From: Smittium mucronatum
Taxonomy: Eukaryota; Kickxellomycota; Harpellomycetes; Harpellales; Legeriomycetaceae
Assembly: GCA_001953115.1 (NCBI GenBank)
Contig: LSSL01004370.1
Coordinates: 1 to 13,401 of the forward strand
Direction of reading: 5' to 3'
DNA: 13,401 nt
The translations under genes and the position numbers were made by a program. Below are positions 7,996 to 13,401 of this stretch, piece after piece (position 1 is the stretch's first letter; each line of letters begins with the position of its first letter). The notes under the pieces were generated by a model. That model saw only the letters and a program-made list of their open reading frames with translations. It was not told where the DNA came from and made no database searches.

Positions 7996-10900
7996 ATGGA
8001 ATTTAGGAGCGAAATCGAAAAAGAATTGTTCGGGAGCGACGATTCCCTTGATCAGCCTGAAACAACCGCAGAAATTGATCTTTTACTCAAGTTGGGTAAG
8101 GATGTAGACATTCTTGAGCAAACAAACCTAGAAAAGCAAGTGAAAAATCTTATTAATGCAAATTCTGATAATCAAGTAAGAGTCTCTTCCTGACATGAAA
8201 TTTTGTGAAATTCTTTATATATAATTTTATTTTATTTTGAAATTAAAACTTTTCAATAAGTAGCAGGAAATTATAGAAAAACAAATAGACGCAGAAGCCT
8301 CAAACTTAAAGCGTAAATTGATTTGTGAAAAGAAAGAAAATAAATTTGACGCCTCTAAAACCAAAGATATCGCAGAGATTCATACAAAATCTTATACCAT
8401 TAAGAATGAATTCAATTCATGTCCCTCCGGTCCCAAGGATTCAGCCAAAACTCTTATAACCAACGCTGACCTTTCTGAATATGGTATAAAAAAATCGGTC
8501 ACCAAAGAATTTAATATTGTTCCCCAAAGGGGTGCTGCTAAAAAGTCTCTTATTTCTATCAAAAAAATATCATTTTCAAAGTTAAAAACTCCTAATTCCT
8601 CAAGTGATTTTTACCCTTCTGAATCTGCCGATAATCGCTATAGTTCCTCTGTTGAAAATGATTCTCTCTCTTTCGTTGAATCGAATTCATCTTATGAATC
8701 TCCACCTCCTAAAAAACAAAAACGTTCCAAAAAAATGAAAGATAAAAAACAGCAGAAAGATGACGGAAGTCTATTATATTATATCAAAAGATTAACTTCT
8801 TGGAAATTATCAAGATTTAGAGAGAGGAAATCCGACCCTGATTTGACTATTGAACAGATCAATGACAATCCCGAGCTTCTTTTGGAATTTAATCAGGAAG
8901 AATATAACTCTGATCCAAATATAGACGATAAACAGGTAGTCTTGCCCAAAGATATACTGTCTACATTAAGAGAGCAGCAACTGTTTAATTCTTCAAGTTA
9001 TGTTTCAGAAATTCCCCTATTTGTGCCTAATTCTATATGGTCAAACTTATTAGATTATCAACAGGTCGGTGTTCAATGGTTATACAAGTTACATAACCTA
9101 AATTGTGGTGGAATTTTGGGTGATGAGATGGGTTTAGGAAAAACTGTCCAAATAGTGTCTTTCCTTGCATCCATTTACCACTCAAAAGCTTTGGCCTGTC
9201 AATCATCATCTCACCCTACTAATCACCTTTGCAAAACAAAATCAGAAATAAAAAAAATAGACAATTATTCAAAAATATATGATTTCTATCATGAATCCGA
9301 CACCTCTTCTAATAAAGATGAGATCAAACATATAGCCATTGAGAATCAAATCGGTGAGTTTCCTATAAACCCCGATGTGACCCCTCACTCTGATGTACAA
9401 CTGCCTTCATTGCTCGTATGCCCTGCCACATTAATAAACCAGTGGGTGAACGAATTCCATAAATGGTGGCCTCCTCTAAGAATTGTGGTTTTGCATTCAA
9501 CTGGAAGCGGTTTCCGTATTTATAATTCCAAATCAATCAAAAAGGATAGTCGCAATCCAAAAAGATCTAGTGAACAACTAGTATCTTCAGATGATTCCGA
9601 ATATTATTCCTCAGATATTGCTGATGATTTTTGTAACAATAATTTAGGGAATTTCAATAGTAAGATGGACGTGGATGGGTTTGATTCTGAAGAATATTGG
9701 GAACATGATATTTACGGATGGCGAACTAAAAAGAAAAAGTCATACTTCAGTAACAAAAAATTAACTCGTAAACTTAAAATCAATTCGTCAAGGTCAGATG
9801 ATTTTTCTAAAATTCTTATGGATCAAATATTAAATCCTACCTCCAAAAACAAAAACTCAATCATCAAAAATGCCTGCACTGTCTTGATAACAACTTTTGC
9901 CGGTTTGGCTTCTAACAAAGGAAATCTATTAAATGTGAGATGGGGGTATGTGATTTTAGATGAAGGTCATATTATTAAAAACCCTTTAACCGATGCTTCT
10001 CTAATGGCTAAAAGATTGCTCACAAATCATAGAATTCTTATTTCTGGCACACCAATCCAGAACAATCTTCAAGAATTGTGGAACCTTTTTGATTTCGTCT
10101 ACCCTGGTTTATTAGGGTCCCAGCAACAATTCTCAAAGCAGTTCGAGGAACCTATTACTAACTCTAAAAGATCCAAATTAAAAATCAAAGGCAGAAATAA
10201 GGAGGTTCTTAAATATCAAGATTTTGGAAACGATCTCGATGTAGTTTACAATTCCATGGTTGAGCTTCGGTCCATTATTAGTCCATTTCTGTTACGTAGA
10301 GAAAAATCAGCAGTTAAAATTTCTTTAAAGCCTGTCAATGAACTAGTACTCGTTTGCAACTTGTCGAAAATTCAGCGCGAATTGTACAAAAAATTTATTT
10401 CTAGCGGTATCATGCAGGAAATTTTCGAGGGAAAGCTCCATATACTATTTGGAATTGATTATGTCAGAAAAATAGCAAACCATCCCGATCTTGTGTCCAA
10501 GAAATTTTCAACTTTCGAACCCTCATCCGAACCAAATGAATCTCATCACAACAGCGATAATTTTAAGATATCTGTGGATGATCAGAACCAAGCTGTAATG
10601 AGTTTAAATTTTGACCTTGAAGAGAATTCCATTAGGAATCAAACAGATTTCAACGATTCGTCGCATGATTATTGTGAATGCTGCGAGCTAATTAACAAAA
10701 GTGGGAAGCTTTCTGTATTGCATTCACTATTTGATCTATTTTACAAAAAACATCAGAAAATCCCCTCATCTAATTCTGAACCCGAGTTGCCAAACAAAGT
10801 TTTGGTATTTGTTCAAACCAGACAAATGCTGGACATAATTGAATCGTCTTTGAATCTTAATCACACGTGCAGAAAATACACTCTCCCACATGTAAAATAC

Positions 10901-13006
10901 AGATACTTAAGGATGGATGGAACAACACCAGTTCAAAATCGTCAAAGTTTGGTTGATCAATTCAATAAATTCGGTTCACTACCTAATGACACAAATTTAA
11001 AAAGACACAAAAAAAAAAATAATAATGATGATGATTTTTATATATTTCTTTTGACCACAAAAGTTGGAGGACTGGGACTAAATCTAACATCTGCTAATAA
11101 AGTTATAATATTCGACCCTGATTGGAACCCATCTCTCGATAATCAAGCTAAGCTAAGAAGCGTTAGAATTGGACAAAAAAGACAAGTTACAATTATCCGG
11201 CTTATAGCCAACAATACGATAGAGACTAATATCTACTACAAACAGCTTTATAAACAACTTTTATTTCTGAATGTTCTCAATAATCCAAATAAATTTTTGA
11301 AAAATCAATATAGCTTTTATTCTCAAACTGTTGGCGATTTATTTGGCTTTGACTCTATGGCTGACATAGGAAAGAATTTGGCTGAAAAATCTAGACACGA
11401 TATGGTTAAAAGCTCCTCTGACTTGAATGAGTGCGAGGAGGTGAAGAATTCAGATGTAGAAGAAGAGCTGGATGTTGAGGGGATTGATGATCTAGATAAA
11501 AAGAATTTGGCTTACGAATCATCATTAAGTAAAGGTTTTTTTAGTGGATCTAAAATATGTAAATTTGATAATAAGCCAAATACTACCTTTTCTCCTGAAA
11601 ACGACAAAATAATGAAAAGTATTGCTTTACCGCAATCCAAAAACGTGAAAAACATTTCTGACCACTCTGATGATAATTGCTCACCTCTCTACGTCCAATC
11701 TGATGAAGTGCAAAAAGAAATTATAAACGAAGACGATTCAATAGAAATAAGCGAAATAAAGAACGTTTCTAAGGTGGAAGCATATGATGATTTCTCTTTT
11801 GATGGGCAGTCTCAAAAGCTGGGCAGCGATACCCATAATAAAGAGAAGTCCAAATACGCCGAATTAGGGAATTCAGAAGATTCAGTGTTAAAGGATCTGC
11901 TAAAAATAGCAAACATCGACAAGACGATATGCCAAGAATCTGTGTTTAAGAATAGTAGCATGTACAATGATGAGGATGTAGAAGGAGGGCTTAGCAATTC
12001 TCAGGGAATGAATTCATCTAGCAATAGTGGGATTGTGGGGGATCAAAATGAACAATTATTTTCAGGATCTGCAAACAAATTTGAGTATTCCGGAACGGCT
12101 GGAAATAATTCCTCTAAATCTATTCTCTCTAACTTGATAAAGTTGAAGCCTTCAGCTAGTCGCGATTTAGGTAAAGGCCAGTTTATGGAATCAGGAAGCA
12201 AGTTCGGAACGGTTGAGAGCTCAACCGATTATAGTAGAAATAAATTTAAAATGTCTAATGTCCCACTGAAACACAGTAGTGTTAAATCGCTATCGTTGGC
12301 TCGACAGAATGTGTGTCAACCCGAAAAGTACTTTTTTTCAGATAACAAGAATTTAAGTTTAGATGCAAAAGATAATAAAGAGATTAAAGTGGGCAAAAGT
12401 ATGGGATACAGAAATAAATACATTACGGAAACTCCTAAAGTAAATGGAGCTAGACTAGGTAATTCCAGGGATTTTAAACTACCTAGTAGCAAATATCAGA
12501 ATACTGTTATAGTTAACGATGCCCAACTCTCAAATGTTAATATGAGGAGAGATTCGGAACTCCAAAAAAACATTAATAGTAGAGAATCCACCAAAGTCAA
12601 TCAGAAGAATGTGCAGAATAATGTGAAAATAAAAACAAATACTTTTATTACTTCAGGTTTGAGTAGTAATGCTAGTTCAAAGAATATGTCAAATTTGCAA
12701 GAAGGTATAGCTAAATACCTCTCAGAACGGCCTATGTTTGCCGCTAGTCAGCAAGAACTTATCGATTTATTTTGTGCTGACAAAAGTGATCTATTCAAGG
12801 TTAAAGATTTTTTGCTACAGCTTGAAGGGGTTGCTAAAAAGTCCAAAATTCCAACCACCTTAAAACCAAATAGGGTGGGGACAGGATCAAAGTCAGGTAT
12901 TCAAATGCTAGGAGGAGGAAGGACTGAACTAAGAACCAATACGGGACTAGGGGCGTCTAATCAGCAAAAAGGCGTGTCGATATGGACACTGAAAGATAAA
13001 TATTAA
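7996..13006 (+). CDS. RAD26: Rad26/ERCC6 (CSB) family Snf2 DNA translocase, two exons
   Basis: Join 7996-8175 with 8267-13006 gives about 1639 residues, against roughly 1085 in yeast Rad26 and 1493 in human CSB. In the family this nuclear ATPase binds stalled RNA polymerase II, moves along DNA and starts transcription-coupled nucleotide excision repair. Residues 29-49 (KLGKDVDILEQTNLEKQV) match the conserved N-terminal Rad26/CSB element. A basic NLS-like cluster is at about 209-225. The ATPase core shows Walker A GDEMGLGKT (345-353), CPATLINQW (445-453), DEGH (625-628), SGTPIQNN (653-660), SPFLLRREK (732-740), LFGIDYVRKIANHPDL (787-802), LRMDGTT (941-947), LLTTKVGGLGLN (988-999) and DPDWNP (1010-1015). 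Motif VI reads QAKLRSVRIGQ (1020-1030), unlike the usual QARERAWRIGQ. Residues about 1100-1530 are Ser/Asn/Lys/Asp-rich and probably disordered. The end (about 1534-1639), finishing SIWTLKDKY, matches the winged-helix tail. The ATG at 7996 is the first in this frame and has G at +4. Confidence 0.95.
8176..8266 (+). other. RAD26 intron 1 (phase 0) with tandem acceptors
   Basis: The donor GTAAGA follows codon 60 (CAA) at 8176. The intron is 91 nt if CAG at 8264-8266 is the acceptor, or 88 nt if TAG at 8261-8263 is used; both keep frame, the second adding one Gln. An upstream AAG (8258-8260) would put TAG first in exon 2 and stop translation. Retention also stops translation, at TGA 8191-8193 after 65 residues. 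The splice is supported because exon 2 is open upstream only to 8264 and the join restores continuous Rad26-like sequence. No clear branch site could be chosen. Confidence 0.85.
11009..11035 (+). repeat. Coding trinucleotide runs in RAD26 (K3-N3-D3)
   Basis: Three AAA, three AAT and three GAT codons follow in order, encoding residues 975-983 in the loop between the LRMDGTT and LLTTKVGG motifs of the second RecA lobe. Yeast Rad26 has a short loop here. The run looks like a slippage-expanded simple repeat tolerated in a surface loop. Confidence 0.8.
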
Positions 13007-13023
13007 ATGCGTTAACTGTACAT

Positions 13024-13041
13024 TATATATATATATATATT
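13024..13041. repeat. (TA)n microsatellite in RAD26 3' flank
   Basis: An uninterrupted TA run of about nine units begins some 18 nt after the RAD26 stop codon, ahead of the polyadenylation signal, and so probably lies in the 3' UTR. It is likely to vary in length between strains. Confidence 0.85.
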
Positions 13042-13067
13042 TATTACTATGCTATTGGTTTAGAGTA

Positions 13068-13114
13068 AATAAAGCATTAATTTTTTGAGATATTATTTAT
13101 TCTGTGCAAATAAA
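13068..13114 (+). terminator. RAD26 polyadenylation signals
   Basis: AATAAA occurs at 13068-13073, 62 nt after the stop codon, and again at 13109-13114. Spacing and orientation suit 3' end formation for RAD26. In AT-rich DNA this hexamer also arises by chance, so the cleavage site is not proven. Confidence 0.5.
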
Positions 13115-13134
13115 TACAAGGGTTATTGGCATAG

Positions 13135-13317
13135 ATGAAATATAATTATAAAAGAGCAAATATAAAATTTTTTTTGAAGACTTTGCGATTTAGAAAAGCC
13201 AATATACAGACAACTAAACGGTTTTTTTCTAATAGAATTAGGAGTCGAATGGAACCAAATAGGTTACAGGGTTATGAGGGGAGAAACATTGAATGGGGAT
13301 TAGATCAAACTCGTTGA
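13135..13317 (+). other. Doubtful 60-codon frame: decayed RAD26 tail or start of next gene
   Basis: The frame opens with ATG at 13135 and ends at TGA 13315-13317. The first 39 residues contain no acidic residue, are rich in Lys/Arg, and include TTKRFFSNR, which would suit a mitochondrial presequence of a downstream gene's first exon. Alternatively it may be a decayed partial copy of the RAD26 3' end. Two 11-mers are shared in the same order (AACCAAATAGG at 12864 and 13253; AGATAAATATT at 12994 and 13326), and the same frame reads PNR near the first and, after the stop, DKY near the second. No domain is recognised and there is no proof of translation. Confidence 0.25.
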
Positions 13318-13382
13318 AGATTCAGAGATAAATATTGCTCATGCCAAGAATAATTTATAAAAATAAAAATAATAAAAATGGT

Positions 13383-13399
13383 GGGGGGGGGGGGGGGGG
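13383..13399 (+). repeat. Homopolymer run of 17 G at window end
   Basis: Seventeen consecutive G follow an A/T-rich stretch and are followed by AG at the end of the window. Nothing else here has a G run of this size. It could be real simple-sequence DNA able to form G-quadruplexes, or a sequencing or assembly artefact near a contig end. Confidence 0.8.
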
Positions 13400-13401
13400 A
13401 G

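Noticed and set aside
11812..11997. 61-codon open frame on the minus strand
   Set aside because: It is antisense to the disordered C-terminal part of RAD26, which is clearly coding on the plus strand.
1..13401. CRISPR array, bacterial operon, riboswitch or phage attachment site
   Set aside because: There are no regularly spaced repeats with unique spacers and no bacterial genes. The intron, polyadenylation signals and Rad26 orthologue indicate a eukaryotic nuclear sequence.

Overview
This window looks like nuclear DNA from a small, very AT-rich eukaryotic genome, most likely a fungus. It holds one gene with a short GT-AG intron, AATAAA polyadenylation signals, a fungal-style Rad26/CSB protein with Asn/Ser/Lys-rich linkers, and long gene-free DNA containing decayed transposons. 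An early-diverging fungus is possible, but that is inference; nothing here fixes a species.

Layout. Positions 1-1478 are AT-rich with no gene, only an 11-nt minisatellite (910-973). About 1480-3504 is a decayed Tc1/mariner-type DNA transposon: two inverted arms of about 390 nt at 80-90% identity by eye enclose a minus-strand transposase pseudogene (1955-3044) that still shows its DDE landmarks. From 3505 to about 7830 there is no intact gene. This stretch holds a possible pogo-like transposon end (3925-3951), short coding-like relics on both strands (about 4800-5048 minus, 5193-5336 plus), and a minus-strand relic resembling an LTR retroelement, with protease-like and reverse-transcriptase-like motifs (about 6290-7830).

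The only intact gene is a RAD26/ERCC6 (CSB) orthologue, exons 7996-8175 and 8267-13006 on the plus strand, about 1639 residues. It is a Snf2-family DNA translocase of transcription-coupled nucleotide excision repair. It keeps the N-terminal Rad26/CSB element, the helicase motifs and the C-terminal winged-helix-like end. Its linkers are expanded and motif VI carries unusual substitutions. Its intron ends in stacked AAG-TAG-CAG acceptors.

Downstream are AATAAA signals, a TA microsatellite, a doubtful 60-codon frame (either a decayed copy of the RAD26 3' end or the start of another gene) and a terminal run of 17 G. With one live gene, no operon or pathway cluster can be argued. The most interesting points are the transposon with very long, internally repeated TIRs, the motif VI divergence, and the tandem splice acceptor.
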